In this document: positions 1 to 13,618 of the stretch, piece by piece | Position numbering within the stretch: the first letter of the stretch is position 1 | Layout: every line of letters starts with the position of its first letter | Source: Candidatus Altimarinota bacterium | Lineage (GTDB): Bacteria; Patescibacteriota; Gracilibacteria; BD1-5; UBA2023 | Direction: 5' to 3' | Assembly: GCA_013268835.1 (NCBI GenBank) | Contig: JABFSX010000004.1 | Location: forward strand, 1-64,000 | DNA: 64,000 bases | The notes under the pieces: model-generated | Seen by the model: the letters and a program-made list of their open reading frames with translations, nothing else | Database searches by the model: none | What the model was told of the DNA's origin: nothing | Position numbers and translations under genes: made by a program

Positions 1-1951
1 TAAGAACACTTCCTGTTCCATCTACATTATCTGACCAAGTAGCTCCAGAATCAACATAGGTTGAACCTGAGAGGATATTGATGGTTCATGATCCGATGAG
101 GGTAACAGTTGGTGGAGTGGTATCACTAGTTGAGATAGTGATAGTTACCGTATTATCTGTTGATGCACTTGCTACATTATAGTTTCCAGCAAGATCAGTG
201 ATTCCAGCGGGGGTAATCTTGGTGATATTATTACTATTATTATTTACTGTATATATATTTCCTGAAGGATCTATGGTGATGCCATGCGGATTTGTTCCAG
301 TTGTTCCCAGGATTGATGATACTCATGTTGGAGTAATCTTGGTAACATTATTGCTACCTAAATTTGCTGTATAGATGTTTCCAGTTGTATCAATAGCTAT
401 ATCATATGGAAGAGTTCCCGTTGTTCCTAAGATCGATGATACTCATGTTGGAGTAATCTTGGTAACGTTATTGCTGACTTGATCAGCTACATAGATGTTT
501 CCAGTTGTATCCATAGTGATGGCTGATGGAGAACTTGCCGTGGTTCCTAAGATTGATGATACTCATGTTGGAGTAATCTTGGTAACATTATTACTATTTG
601 AATTTGCTGTATAGATATTCCCTGCAGGATCCATAGTGATGGCCATTGGAGTTGATCCAGTTGTGCCCAGGATTGAAGATACTCATGTTGGAGTAATCTT
701 GGTAACGTTATCACTATTTGAATTTGCTGTATAGATATTGCCTGCAGGATCCATAGTGATGGCCATTGGAATTGATCCAGTTGTGCCCAGGATTGAAGAT
801 ACTCATGTTGGAGTAATCTTGGTAACATTATCACTACCTAAATTTGCTGTATAGATATTCCCTGCAGGATCCATAGTGATGGCATATGGACTTGATCCAG
901 TTGTTCCCAGGATTGATGATATTCATGTTGGAGTAATCTTGGTAACATTATTACTGCCTTCATTTGCTGTATAGATATTTCCTATGGTGTCAATGATAAT
1001 TTTATGTGGAGCATTTCCAGTAGTTCCTAGAATCGAAGATACTGCACCTGTACCCATTGGAATACTCAATACCACATTACCAGTTCAACCTGCTGATACA
1101 GATATATCAAATGTAGTTCCATCATTTGGAGCAACTTCTGTGATAGAATTAATTATGATTCCTGTCGCTGTTGAACCAGAAGTAGAAATTGCTGACTTCA
1201 TAAAGGATGCCACATTGATTGGTTCTGAGAATACTGCAGTAAAATAAACTGGCGAACTTGTTGTAGGATCAGATTGTCCTGCTTTTGTATTGATAGTAAC
1301 CGTTGGTGAGATTGTATCTGGTGCAACAGGTGTTTCCATCACATTTACTGTACGAGTAGTACTTCCTGTATTTCCAGCTGCATCTACTTTGAGATATTCA
1401 ATGGTATAGGTTCCTGTTTGAGAAGTATTGAGAATGCCTGAATTATAGGTTGCGATGATTCCTGATCCGTCAACTACATCCGTCCATGTGGCTCCAGAAT
1501 CAGAAAATACTGATCCAGAGAAGATATCTACCGTACCTGAACCAACAAGAGTAACTGCTGGTTTAGCAGTATCAATTATAAATGATGTTAAGAAAAGTTC
1601 ATTACTGATTCCAAGTCCGTCATCAACAGTAATAGAACAATTTGAATATGTTCCATCAGCAAAAGCATCAAAAGTAATATCATTATCTCATGCGATCGCG
1701 ATATTAGTAATCGCCGTACAAGAACCACTATATATAATAGATCCCGTAGAATCAGAATTAAATACATATGTTGGTGTATTATTATTAGATACTGCTGGAA
1801 TTGGTACAATCTCAACAATCAATGCCATCGCATTTACGTTTGCAATAGGGTTCATCATTATTATGAATGCAGGAAGCAGAATAATAGAAACCGATTTTCT
1901 AAAAAAATTACGTGAAAACATATATGGAAATAATAAAGATACAAATACCAT
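1..1951 (-). CDS. secreted NHL-like propeller / Ig-like repeat protein (C-terminus beyond window)
   Basis: The start chosen is the ATG at 1951; an in-frame TTG at 1975 is possible. The N-terminus is hydrophobic for about 45 residues, so it is probably secreted or membrane-anchored. After it comes an Ig-like DUF5011-type domain (SGATWTDVVDGSG), a second Ig-like domain with the AVFSEPINV segment, and about seven near-identical 40-residue units built around GNIYTANSNSDNVTKITPTG, typical of NHL/beta-propeller blades. A second DUF5011-like domain (SGATWSDNVDGTG) runs off the left edge. TGA encodes the Gly after KITPT in nearly every blade. It is probably a cell-surface binding or adhesion protein; the ligand is unknown. 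Confidence 0.75.
190..1030. repeat. 120-bp in-frame tandem repeats encoding propeller blades
   Basis: The segment read on the plus strand as ACTCATGTTGGAGTAATCTT recurs every 120 bp at about 320, 440, 560, 680 and 800, with one-base variants near 920 and a degenerate copy near 200. Each unit encodes one 40-residue blade. Near-identity at DNA level implies recent duplication or gene conversion. Confidence 0.9.
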
Positions 1952-2002
1952 ACCATATATTATTTGATAATGCAAAAATCAGGGAAAATTCTCCACAATT
2001 AA

Positions 2003-2036
2003 AAAATCCGACCCAAAATTGAGACGGATTTTTATA
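2003..2036 (-). terminator. intrinsic terminator after the DUF465 gene
   Basis: AAAATCCG pairs with CGGATTTT around a 14-nt loop, with A/T runs on both sides. It lies directly downstream of the DUF465 gene on the minus strand and before the start of the repeat protein. Confidence 0.7.
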
Positions 2037-2047
2037 TTTTTCAAAAA

Positions 2048-2287
2048 TTAAGCAATCATACCTATCATCTCATCTTTGAGAACGAGACGCTCTTTTTTGA
2101 GTTGTTCGAGATCCATATCTGACATCAGATATCCTGGAACTTCGCTCTCAGCACGACCAATCTCGAGAGAGATTCCTTCATACTCACGAAGGAGCTTCGC
2201 AAAATGTACGTTACTTGACTTCAATGTTTGAATAGCTTCTTGAAGTTCTGGGTGATCCTGAAGGAATGGGTGGTGATCAAATTGCAT
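2048..2287 (-). CDS. DUF465 (YdcH-like) small helical protein
   Basis: 79 residues. The sequence follows the DUF465/YdcH pattern: a His/Asp-rich start, HPELQEAIQTLKSSNVHFAKLL, and the C-terminal signature LKKERLVLKDEM. Two amphipathic helices are expected to form a hairpin or coiled coil. The family is widespread but its cellular role is not established. It has no in-frame TGA. It is followed by its own terminator, so it is probably the last gene of a unit that may include tgt, whose stop lies about 90 bp upstream. Confidence 0.85.
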   Translation of the reverse strand: MQFDHHPFLQDHPELQEAIQTLKSSNVHFAKLLREYEGISLEIGRAESEVPGYLMSDMDLEQLKKERLVLKDEMIGMIA

Positions 2288-2375
2288 AAAATATTGAATT
2301 AAGGATTATTTGCTGGAATATTGTAGCAGACTTTTATATCTTTGCAATCATTTTTTTATAAAAATTGTATTTCTA

Positions 2376-3554
<1,179 letters not shown>

Positions 3555-3664
3555 ATATTGTAAAATTCGAGCGAAGTATATGAAAAAAGATGAAAAATGC
3601 GAGATTTTTTGCAAAAAATAAATAAATGTAGTAGTCTAGTTATATAACTTATAATTTTATTATT

Positions 3665-4636
3665 ATGGCAATTGATAGTGCATCATATGAAGCTGCGAGT
3701 AGGCAGGTAGATGGAGGAAAAGAAAAAACTCCCAGCCTTGAAGAACAAACAAGGCTTGCAAAAGAACGAGAAGCTGCTGCAAAAAAAGTAGCTGATGACG
3801 TAATACGATCACAGGGTTTTGCAAAAAAATGAAATGAAGAACTTAACCTCTCTCGGGTTGGTGCACCTGAAATTTTACTATGATGATTTGAAGATTTTAC
3901 AAAACCCGTTTTAGTAAATGCAACTCCACTTAGCCTAAATCAAAGAGCACCAAATACTCCGCCAAAAATTCCAGAAATTGGGGCACAAAGACCAGAATCA
4001 ATGAGATCAACCGTGAGTGCTGTTCCTGCCAAAGCTGAAGTTCCAACCACTGTTGATGTATTAGCCAACGGTGATACTCAGCCAACAATAAGACAAGCAC
4101 AAACAGTACAAAGAGATATAGAAGCCGGAAAGCCAGGACCAGATATGAAAGATGTTATGCGAAGTATCGAAAACTGATTTGCTGCTCTTCCAAAATGACT
4201 TCAAGATTTTTTCAAAGGAATTTTGAATTTTATTAAGGGAATATCAGGAAATCAAGATGCCAATTCAGCTATCAGCAAGCTTATGAGTAGTCCTGATTGA
4301 AAAGCAATTCTCGATAGGCTAGCAACATCAGAAACAACACTGGATGGAAAAACTGCTATTACATTTAACGAAGGGGTTGGTATAACAAAATCTAAAAAAG
4401 AAAAAACTCCAGACTGATCTACTGCTACTACCACGGAAGCAAAATCTACAAAAATTGAAGGAAATAAGATTATGTTTGAAAAAGATACCAAGATATCTTC
4501 AGTAAAAGAATATGCTGGTACAGTTACTATCGTAGCTCAAAATAAAGATGGATCAACTGATACATATACAGTATCGAATGCAAGAGAAAAAACTAGCGCT
4601 CCTCCTCCAGCTCAAGCTGGAAGTAAAGTCGCATAA
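3665..4636 (+). CDS. hypothetical protein, Pro/Thr-rich with charged segments
   Basis: 323 residues, not recognised. The N-terminal third is charged and likely helical (EEQTRLAKEREAAAKKVADD). A Pro/Thr/Ala-rich middle follows, then an amphipathic stretch (LQDFFKGILNFIKGISG) near residue 185 and a Lys/Thr-rich C-terminus with short beta-like repeats. No signal peptide or clear membrane segment. It reads continuously only with TGA as Gly. It is the first of three plus-strand unknowns between tgt and moxR and has its own terminator. Confidence 0.75.
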
Positions 4637-4650
4637 ATATTCAGAATTAA

Positions 4651-4687
4651 AAAAATCCATATTTTCAATAAGTATGGATTTTTTTAA
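4651..4687 (+). terminator. intrinsic terminator
   Basis: AAAAATCCATA pairs with TATGGATTTTT around an 11-nt loop and is followed by a T-run. It lies 15 bp after the stop of the preceding gene. Confidence 0.8.
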
Positions 4688-4752
4688 TTGAAAAATATCA
4701 ATTTCATACCATTTTTTGCATATTAAAAGTGGATATGATAGGATATAACAGT

Positions 4753-7700
4753 ATGTATAGTATTATAGTGCAAATACATCCACGAATCTATAAAGAAAAA
4801 TGACCTTCGGAAAACTGAGGGGGATCTTTTAGTGAAGAAAAAAAGGAAACCGCCGAAGAAGAACTTATAAGAAAAGAATGGTTCGATAATATGATTGATA
4901 TAATTTGATCAAAAACCAATAGAGATGATGCACTTGTAATAATGAATGCTCTAATGGATTGAGATTTTAAAGGTAAATGGAAAGAAGATCTCCAGGTTTT
5001 AAATTATCATATACGAAGCCTATTTGATCATGATGGAGAAAAAAAAGAAAATTTTATGGCCCGTATCGCTGATATCAAAAAGGCATTTGGTATAAAAACC
5101 ATGGAGAATATTTCAGAAAATAAAATGAAAAAATTTGAAGAATTCAAAAATAATAATCCCATAGATACATATAAACAAGAAATACTTACATTTATAATAA
5201 AACATCCACATAAGGCCGATGGAAGTGCTTTATTGGGGAAAAATCTTTTAGATAAAAAAAGAAAAGAACTTGATGGCCTTGATATATGAGCAATGAATGA
5301 ATATGAAGCAGTACTCATCACTGCTGAAGATATCGTCAATGATCCTACTTTTGCTGATAATACAGGATGAGTAGATAAGTTCATCTCTTGGAAAAAAACA
5401 AAACTACAAATGGAAATTTTTGAGAAATATATCACCGATGCAATCAATACTGCAGCAGAAACAAAAAAACCTCAAAATATAGAATGATTTTGAAAACAAG
5501 AGTTTCAGAATATCACCCTCGATGAAGAAAGAGTACTTATAGAGAGGTCACCTGATAAACTCTATGATGATTATATGAAAGGACTTGAGGGGTTATTAAA
5601 AGAAAATAGACTCACAAAAGAACTTGCAAATATCTATATTGATGGACTTTCTGGTGGAATTCTTCCGATTCTTGAAAAACTCTGACCAAATCACCCGCTA
5701 AAAAAAACATATGAAAATAAAATAGTACAAATGCGGGCTCTTGCAGAGAATGATATTCTCTATAATAATTTCTGAGTTCTTACAGGATTTTTTAATGGAA
5801 AAAGTCTTAAAAATTTTTTCATAGAAGCTGAAAAAGGAAAAGGAATAGATGGCTCTATATGATATGACAAAAATGGGACCTTCAAATTTTATAGTGTCAA
5901 TGAGATGGGGGAAGCTATTATGAATACTGGCGAAATTAGCGGAACCTATGATACAGCATGGGATAGTTACATAAAGGGATCGAAGGGTAACTATAGTGAA
6001 CTTGATGAAATATTTTGAGAAAAATCACTTGAGGCACTTTCGATCTATCTTGCAAATAGAGGATATAAATCAAGCCTTATAGATAATAATCCTGGATTTG
6101 TTGATTATATAAAATGAAAGCTCCCCAATGATCTTATCGTTGGCCAAGAATCATTAAACTCGAAGATAGAGGAACTTACAATAGAAAAAGATTTTAGCAA
6201 TCTACAACAAGTTATCAAAGAAAAAGGATTTAAGATGCCCGAAAAACTTCCGAGAACAACAGATGGTGCAATTGATAGTGCGGCTCTCATTTTTTATGTT
6301 ATCGAATGAAATGCAACACCCTGAAATGTTCAACTCATAAAAGCGGCATTAAAAGAAGATTTTAAAAATATACGAACTGGTGCACAACAAAAGAAAACAG
6401 AATTAATTGAATCCTTAGGAGAATTCAAAGATTGGACCAAAGCACTCAGTTATCTTGGTATCAAGAATCCTCTAGAATGAAATATATCAATCACTGGCTC
6501 TACAAAGGAATCATTACCAGCACAACAACGAAATATTCTCAGAACTCAACTCACATCAGAGCATAGCAGACTCCTCCAGGCTAAAAAAACAAAAGAAAAT
6601 AACGATAAAATCGAACTCATCAATAAACTTTTGCCACTTATTGCTGTTGAAAAAGATGATACTGACGCTCATATAGCAGAAATCGTCATCGATCAACTTG
6701 ATGACACAAATACAGCTGATGCAAGCTGAGATAAAGACAAGGAGGCTGCTATCAAGAAAAGCACCCAAGCTAACGCAGAGGCTGTGGTTGAACAAGAGCA
6801 AAATGATGAATTTGCGAAGAGAAATGCAGAAATCATAGAAAAACTCTCTATAGAACATCAGCTTCCGCTCGATAATACTGAACTTGCAAATCCACAATAT
6901 CTCAATCAAATTAATTGACTTATTTGAGAATTAACTTCCAAAAAAACACCACTCACACAAGAAGAAAGTGTATTTTTAGACTATTTACAACGAACGAAAG
7001 AACAGATCAAACTCAATAGCCAGAGCGTACTTGCATACAAAGAACTTGAAGGATCATATCCGGAATTCAAAGAAACTCTCTCAAATATAAAAAAAACCAA
7101 TGAAGAAGTATATGAGGATATAACTCCCCAAAAAATCGCACAGTATGAACATATTGCTACATATATTTTTCCAAAAGATCCAGTAAGTGAGATGACGAAA
7201 GATCTGGCGAATATGCCTCCCTGAGGTGAGTTGTCTTTGGTAAAATACTATTCTAATAGTGATATATGAAATGGGATGCGAAGCTCCATATCAATAGAAG
7301 ACTGTAGCTTTACCAAAAATGGAGTTAATTCTGGAACTGTTAATTTTCCAGCATATATGGGAATCCCACCGATGAAGTGAGTACCAGTCAAATGAATTGA
7401 ATCATTTCTTAGTCAAGCTGATCTCTTTATGAGACTCTGATTTCAGTCACTTATTCCAGCCATGTCGGATATCAATCAAGAAATATCAAAAAAATATTGA
7501 AAATGAACCAGTTCACTCGATGGAAGCTTTGATTCTTATGAATTACGCCGAGTATCAAATATACTCTGTAAAATAATTGGAATTGATCTCACGGGTAATG
7601 AGGCAATTCCGGATATTACCAACAAGATTAATGCAAAATATTCAAGTGATGGAGATATACGAAAAAGACTCAAAGAAATGGAGATACTCACTGAAGAGTG

Positions 7701-7761
7701 AGGATTTAGGAAATTTGCTTTTCAAGAAATCGTTCAAAATATGGACGATAAAAGCATATAA
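4753..7761 (+). CDS. large hypothetical cytoplasmic protein (1,002 aa)
   Basis: 1,002 residues, unrecognised. It is rich in Lys, Glu, Asn and Ile with long predicted helical stretches and no signal peptide or obvious membrane segment. The start ATG opens with MYSIIVQIHP. About 24 in-frame TGAs read as Gly, so a standard-code reading breaks it into short pieces. It is followed after 55 bp by a 729-residue gene that also begins MYS, and both precede one terminator, suggesting co-transcription. A structural or scaffold role is a guess only; no enzyme motif is visible. Confidence 0.7.
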
Positions 7762-7816
7762 CATATATACATTTTCTATTTTTGCATTCTAAAAAATAAT
7801 GTGATAGACTATCACT

Positions 7817-10006
7817 ATGTATAGTTTACAAATACGAAAACATCTAAATATATTTTTTGAAAAAGAAAAAGATCAAAGTTTCCTTGAAAAAGCAAAAACT
7901 ACTGTAAGTGGTATTGCTGAGGCTATGAGCAGCGATATCGTAGATAAGCTAAAGATAAGTGTTGATAACGCTAAAAAATCGAGTAAACAAAGTACTAAAG
8001 ATACTCTAAAAATCCTTGAAGCTACTTGAGCGTTAGTAGATTTTGGAATGTTTGATATCAAAAACAGATTGCAACTCGCAAAACGTTGGTGAGAATGATC
8101 AGGTAAGATCTGAGCCCAGAAAATCATCGAAGCACTTGATAAGGCGGAAAAATGAGAAAAACAAATTGTTACCTACAGTAATAATAAATATGAATCTTGG
8201 TCACTCAAAGAGTATGAAAATGATATAAAAAATACTACTGGATCAATGAATGTGAGTGCAATGAAATGACTCTATTCGTTACGTTGAACTGGAATTGGGT
8301 TCGAAGAAAAAACATGGGAAAAAATCGGACTCTACGTTTTTAGTAGAAACTGAGACACTAGGCTTTTAAGTGAAATCCCTCAAGCGAAAGAACCGCTTAT
8401 GAAGCTCTGAAAAAAAATCAAAGAAGATCAAGAAAAGAAATTCACCGAAATCACAAATCCTATTATCCAGCAATTACAGCTCGAAAATCCGAAAATTGCC
8501 CAACTCCTTACAAATACTTCACTAAAATTGACGGCTGATGGAAAAGGTATAGATGCTTCTGCTATTATTGCTGAATTCGAAAAAAATGGAGAAAAACTCA
8601 CCATAAAACAAATCGAAGAGAAATTTAAGGAACTTGCAGAAACGCTTAAAAGAAACTGAGAAGCTCTTATTAAGGAATCAAAAGATCAACTCAAAAGAAT
8701 ACCTGGAAATCCAAAAACCCTCCGAGAAGTGGGTATTAGAAATATTCCATATACGCAAGATGGTAAAACTATAGATATTAGTGGTGATCTCATCGCCAAT
8801 TGTGATCCCAAGAGGGCCCGAGAAATGATTATTGCTATAGAAAAATTTCAAAAAACACTCGATAAGAGTTCAAAAGATTTTAATGAAAAAAATAAAGTCC
8901 TCGAAAGCATAAAATGAGTACTTGTGGGTATAGGAGAATGAAAAAAACTCATTTGACATTCTGGAGAGACGGCTCTAGTTGCAAGTGAGGCAAAAAAACA
9001 TAGAGAAAAATGATGAACAAGAGAAACTTTTGTTGAGCCAAAAGTGGAATTTTTACAAACTGCAAATACTCTAGCCACAGCCAGAGCCCAGCAAGAATCA
9101 ACTCGATCTGATCTCAAAGAATACAATATTAATACACTTGAACAAGCTGAAAAAAGGCTTGCTGAATTAGTTGAATTATGAAACAAAAAACCTCTCAATG
9201 AAAAAGATGATTACCTTAAAAAACTTCTTGAACAATTTATTCGAGACAATATTGCCATAGCAAGAGAACAACAAATTGCAGAAAAAACTCTTGGAAAAGC
9301 ACAAGCAAGAGAAATATTTACCCAAACAAATCAATTTATATCAGGAAATCCGACTGAAAAATATGATTTCAAAGCACTCGAAAAAATTGCAACCCTAACC
9401 GATCCAGAATCAACTCCTTGACAAAAAAACCTGGCACGAATGGAGCCAGGTCAGAGTATTTCTATGAGTAAATTTATGGAATGAGAAATGTCTGAATCTT
9501 CGATTCGATCTTCTTCTGAAATTTCTTCAATAGATATCTCTATGAGTCCAGATGGAACCTATAATATTCCACTACTAAAAGAAAAGAATCTCACTAAGCC
9601 TCAAGTACAAGAATATATTAGTAATATTAGCCTCTATGCTAATATAGGACTTTCTCAATTCATTCCTCATATTCCACTCATTACTGAACAACTCAGAAAA
9701 AAATGAATCAATACATCGATGGATGGGAATACAGGTACAGGGGAACAACAAAAGGTACTTAAAGAAGTATATACACTCCTTTTTGGAAAAAAATTAGAAA
9801 CAAGCAGTCTATGAGATGTTGAGCGAGCATTTAGTTCAAGTCTCTGAAATCCTGAAAATATGAAAAATGCTATGCAACATACTCTCAAGGTTCATAAGCT
9901 CATCAGTGAATCTAGTCAGCCAATAGCTGCAGATACTCTTAAAAGATGGATTCAATCATCTAATGAATGAATACCTACTAGTATCGATCCACTTACAAAC
10001 ATATAA
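7817..10006 (+). CDS. large hypothetical helical protein (729 aa)
   Basis: 729 residues, unrecognised. It begins MYSLQIRKHLNIFF and has several stretches with coiled-coil character (around residues 195-300 and 395-520, e.g. EQAEKRLAELVELGNKKPL). No signal peptide or transmembrane segment. A Ser-rich stretch (SESSIRSSSEISSIDISMS) lies near residue 560. Numerous TGA codons read as Gly. It is probably in one operon with the 1,002-residue gene just upstream and ends at a strong terminator. Confidence 0.7.
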
Positions 10007-10038
10007 AATAATCCCACAGTGACTGTGGGATTATTTTT
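10007..10038 (+). terminator. strong intrinsic terminator
   Basis: A perfect 14-bp stem, AATAATCCCACAGT with ACTGTGGGATTATT, closed by one G and followed by a T-run. It starts one base after the preceding stop codon. Confidence 0.9.
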
Positions 10039-10143
10039 TGCAAAAAATACAAAAATCTATACTCTTTATTGAAATAAATGAAGATATATTTTTGTATTAC
10101 TTCCTAGTAAATCATTCCTCTTATCCCCTATCACTTCTGTACT

Positions 10144-11172
10144 ATGAATCCAGCTCTTACTCATATCCATGATACCCTCCAATCTATAAAAAATGAAATC
10201 AAGGAAGAAATCATCGGACAAGATGCAATGATAGATAGACTCATTATTACCTTTTTTGCAGGTGGACATGCTCTCCTTGAGGGGGTTCCTGGACTTGGAA
10301 AGACTCGTACTATTCGTACCTTTGCAAAAGTTCTGGGCCTTGATACGGGTCGGATTTCTTTTACCCCTGATCTTCTCCCATCAGATCTTACAGGAAATGA
10401 GATATATAGACAACAAAAAGGGGAATTCACCCTTCGAAAGGGACCTATTTTTACCCATATTCTCCTTGCCGATGAGATCAACCGGACTCCACCAAAGGTA
10501 CAATCTGCACTTCTTGAAGCCATGGAAGAAAAAAAAGTAACCATTGGAGAAAAAACGCTTGACCTCCCTTCTCCTTTTGTGGTATTTGCCACTCAGAATC
10601 CACTTGAACATGAAGGAACATATCCTCTTCCTGAGGCTCAACTCGATCGTTTTTTGATGCGTATTATTATCAGTCACCCCAGCATACAAGATGAGAAAAA
10701 TATTCTCAAACAAGAATGTTTGGGAGGTAAAAAAATACAAAAAACTGAAGAAGTAACAGAAAAAAAGAAGAAAGAAGATCTCCTCGAAATGATTGATTAC
10801 ATTGCAAAATCAGTTCGAGTGGATGAACATATCTACACCTATATTACTGATATTCTTTCAGCTACACGAAAGATTACAGAATCTGTTATAGAAAAAGAGT
10901 TTGATAGTATAGAAAGTAGGGTAAAGTTTTGAAATGCAAAAATACCACTCCTTTCTTATGGGGCATCTACACGAGCGGGGCTCGCCATGATTCGAGCGGG
11001 GCGAGTACGAGCTATTATGTCTGGTCGTGATTATATGCTTCCTGAAGATGTGAAGCTCCTCGCACATGATATTCTCGATCATAGAATTGGCCTCTCCTAC
11101 GAGGCAGCCAGTGAATGACTTAGTACATATACTGTTACTGAGAAAATCCTTGATACTGTACAGATACCCTAA
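10144..11172 (+). CDS. MoxR-family AAA+ ATPase
   Basis: 342 residues, typical for MoxR chaperone-like ATPases. Walker A is GVPGLGKTR (about residue 46), Walker B is ILLADEINR (about 112), the sensor region is ATQNPLEHEGTYPLPEAQLD, and the lid carries SYGASTRAGLAMIRAGR. TGA supplies the Gly just before NAKIPLLSYGAS, a family-conserved region. MoxR proteins usually act with a DUF58 or VWA-domain partner in assembly of membrane or secreted complexes; no such partner lies beside this gene. Terminators flank it, so it is monocistronic. Confidence 0.92.
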
Positions 11173-11182
11173 ATCTTCAAAA

Positions 11183-11213
11183 AATAATCCCTCAAATTTG
11201 AGGGATTATTTTA
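11183..11213. terminator. bidirectional terminator
   Basis: AATAATCCCTCAAATTTGAG continues into a symmetric GGGATTATT arm. It lies between the moxR stop and the stop of a convergent small gene, so it can serve both strands. Confidence 0.85.
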
Positions 11214-11214
11214 A

Positions 11215-11583
11215 TTATGCATTGATGATTTCTCGGTTTACACCATCGACAACCTGAGCTCATCCTACCGATGAATCCTTAGATTGAATTGTTCCCCCAT
11301 CAGAAGAGCCTTTTAATTGAGCGAGGATTTCTGCTGGTGTTGGATGATCATTTTCAATATCTTTTTGTTCTTTTATGGAATTTTCAGCAATAAAAGTTCT
11401 AGCAGTTCTAAAATCTGATTCTAAATCTTTATTTTTTGGATCATTCTTCTCGGAAGTTAATAATTTTTCATTTGGGTTCACTACGTCCTCTGGTCGTGCT
11501 GCCATAGCATTTTTATCTGCTGGATTCGAAGCTTCTTCAATTTTCGAGAATTCATTATCGTAACGAAATGTTTCTATTCACAT
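11215..11583 (-). CDS. small acidic hypothetical protein
   Basis: 122 residues, unrecognised, strongly charged (KNDPKNKDLESDFRTARTF) and likely partly disordered. The start is ATG followed at once by TGA, so the protein begins Met-Gly under table 25; the internal ATG at 11505 would drop 26 residues. One more TGA lies near the C-terminus. No membrane segment. Convergent with moxR. Confidence 0.65.
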
Positions 11584-11702
11584 ATGTAATTAGATTAATT
11601 TATATATACTCAATATATCATATACTTCCCTTTTCTGTCAAATATTTGGTTGATTTTTCATATATTTTCATACACTACTCCTATATCCCATAACTCAATC
11701 CT

Positions 11703-12650
11703 ATGTTTGAATCTCTTGCTCCCGATTTTGCCCTACTTTTTACTTCTGCAGGTCTATTTGCCCTGATGAATATCATCCTCATCGATCTCGTGATGAGTGG
11801 AGATAATGCTATCCTCATCGGTATGGCAACCAAGAAACTCACTGGTGCAGATCGCAAAAAGGCTATATTCTGGGGAGTAGCTGGTGCGACCATCCTTCGT
11901 ATTATTTTCTCACTTGGAGTTGTCTGGCTCATGCAGATTCCAGGACTCGAATTCATGGGTGCTATACTCCTCCTCTACGTAGTATGGAAATTCTACCGTG
12001 AAATTCGAGCCCATGAACACCATGAAGAATGAAAAGAATGAGGAGCAACCTTTTGGGCTGCTATACAGACTATCATCGTCGCTGATGTAGCTATGAGCCT
12101 CGACAATGTTCTTGCCGTTGCCTGAGCAAGTCATGGAAATATAGTTAATCTGATGATTGGACTCATTGTATCTATTATCTTGATGGTAGTGGCATCTGGA
12201 TATATCGCTAAGCTTCTTGAGAAATATCCAAGCATCCAATGGGTTGGACTTTTTATCATTCTCTTCACGGCACTCGACATGCTCGAAAAGGGATTTGGAA
12301 AGGCACTTCCAGTAGATACTATCTATGGAATTCCTGAATCAAGTATTTTTAGTATCCTCCTTATCATTGTTATTGGTGGGTTTGCAATACTACAATCAAA
12401 ATATCTCAAAACAGATCACTCAGTATTCGCTGATTGGGCAGGAAAAAATGGAAAATCAATTATGGTAACTATATTTATACTCCTTATTCTTATAGTGAAT
12501 TTTGGTGGCAAAATCACAGATTTTATGGCTTCACATCATGGATATAAGTATGGATTTATTATGATTTGTGTTCTTGGAATCCTTGAGATTCTTCGAATAG
12601 AACCAGAAAAAGAAAAGCATACCCTCCTTTCACGATTGATGGGGAAATAG
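11703..12650 (+). CDS. TerC-family integral membrane protein
   Basis: 315 residues with about eight hydrophobic segments. The two family signatures are present: DLVMSGDNAILIGMA near residue 30 and VADVAMSLDNVLAVAGASHG near 125, each with the Asp/Asn pair thought to bind a metal ion. TGA encodes the Gly in AVAGASHG. The family is linked to tellurium resistance in name, but characterised members act in Mn2+ or Ca2+ export or loading of exported metalloproteins. A His/Glu-rich loop (EHHEEGKEGG) lies between the two halves. A standard-code reading splits it in two. Confidence 0.9.
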
Positions 12651-12709
12651 CTTTTTCTAAAAAAACTTGCATAATAATTGTTATTGTTAATAATCCATAA
12701 AAATCAATT

Positions 12710-13552
12710 ATGAACTATAACAACGGACTCGATGCAGAAGAGATAGAAAAACTCATACAAATTCCACACTTAGCAGATGTCTTAGATACAAAAGGATATA
12801 TACGGCCAACTGAAGAGAGCAGGATTTTATTATGAAACTCTGGAATCGTTCCAGGATTTATCGTCGAAGATATTGCAAGGACTCTTGCATGACTCTTTCA
12901 GGGATCAGCCCTCGAGACGCACTTCAAAAAACCTCTCAAATCTGGCGACAATATAGGATACTACGGATGAAAAGGTGAACCAGAAATATATATTCCAGGA
13001 AAAATAAGAATGAGCATCCTTGAAACATCGAATGTATCGGGGGGCTCTCTACGACAATTTATGTTACCAGAACCATACGAATATCAGGATATAATTCCAA
13101 CTCTTTTATCGGATCATCTCTTACAGTCTTGAGATTTTCAACTCGCAAGTGGAGCCAAAAAGATTGACTCAGAATGATATTTTTCTGGCCACTATACTAT
13201 CCCAAAAAAACATCCATTTCTTACTGAAAAATGATTCCCATTTGCTTTTATGAAAGAAGTTGCAAATCAAGTTTTATCTCTCTCAGTTTCTTTACAGGAA
13301 AACCCAAATGGAATAAAAAACGGATCAAAAATTGAAGTAGTTAATTCTCATATATCCAAAGACTGAAGTAGTGATAGAGAAACTCTAGTAGAATGAGGCT
13401 CTACTATTCTTATAACTGGAAAGATTGAAAAAGATCCAGAAGATCCAAAAAGAAATGTTGTTGCAGAATATAGTGCCTACTTCAAATCCATTCCCATATT
13501 TCATGGGATGATTCAGATAAATCAAAGCCCCAACATAATACTTTTTAGATAA
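12710..13552 (+). CDS. hypothetical protein, possible hotdog-fold
   Basis: 280 residues. Not firmly recognised. The region around residues 155-200 (SGHYTIPKKHPFLTEKGFPF then FMKEVANQVLSLS) loosely resembles the GHF-x-PVxPG / E-A-AQ region of FabZ-type hotdog dehydratases, and the C-terminal part could form the extended strands of that fold, but the usual catalytic spacing is not clear. No signal peptide. Eleven or so TGAs read as Gly. It could equally be a fold of unrelated function. Confidence 0.6.
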
Positions 13553-13618
13553 AAAAACTTGCTTATTATAATAAATAAGTAATAATAAATTTAATTAATT
13601 TTTAACGCAATTTATATA

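Noticed and set aside
190-1030. CRISPR array
   Set aside because: The 120-bp repeats are contiguous coding units without unique spacers.
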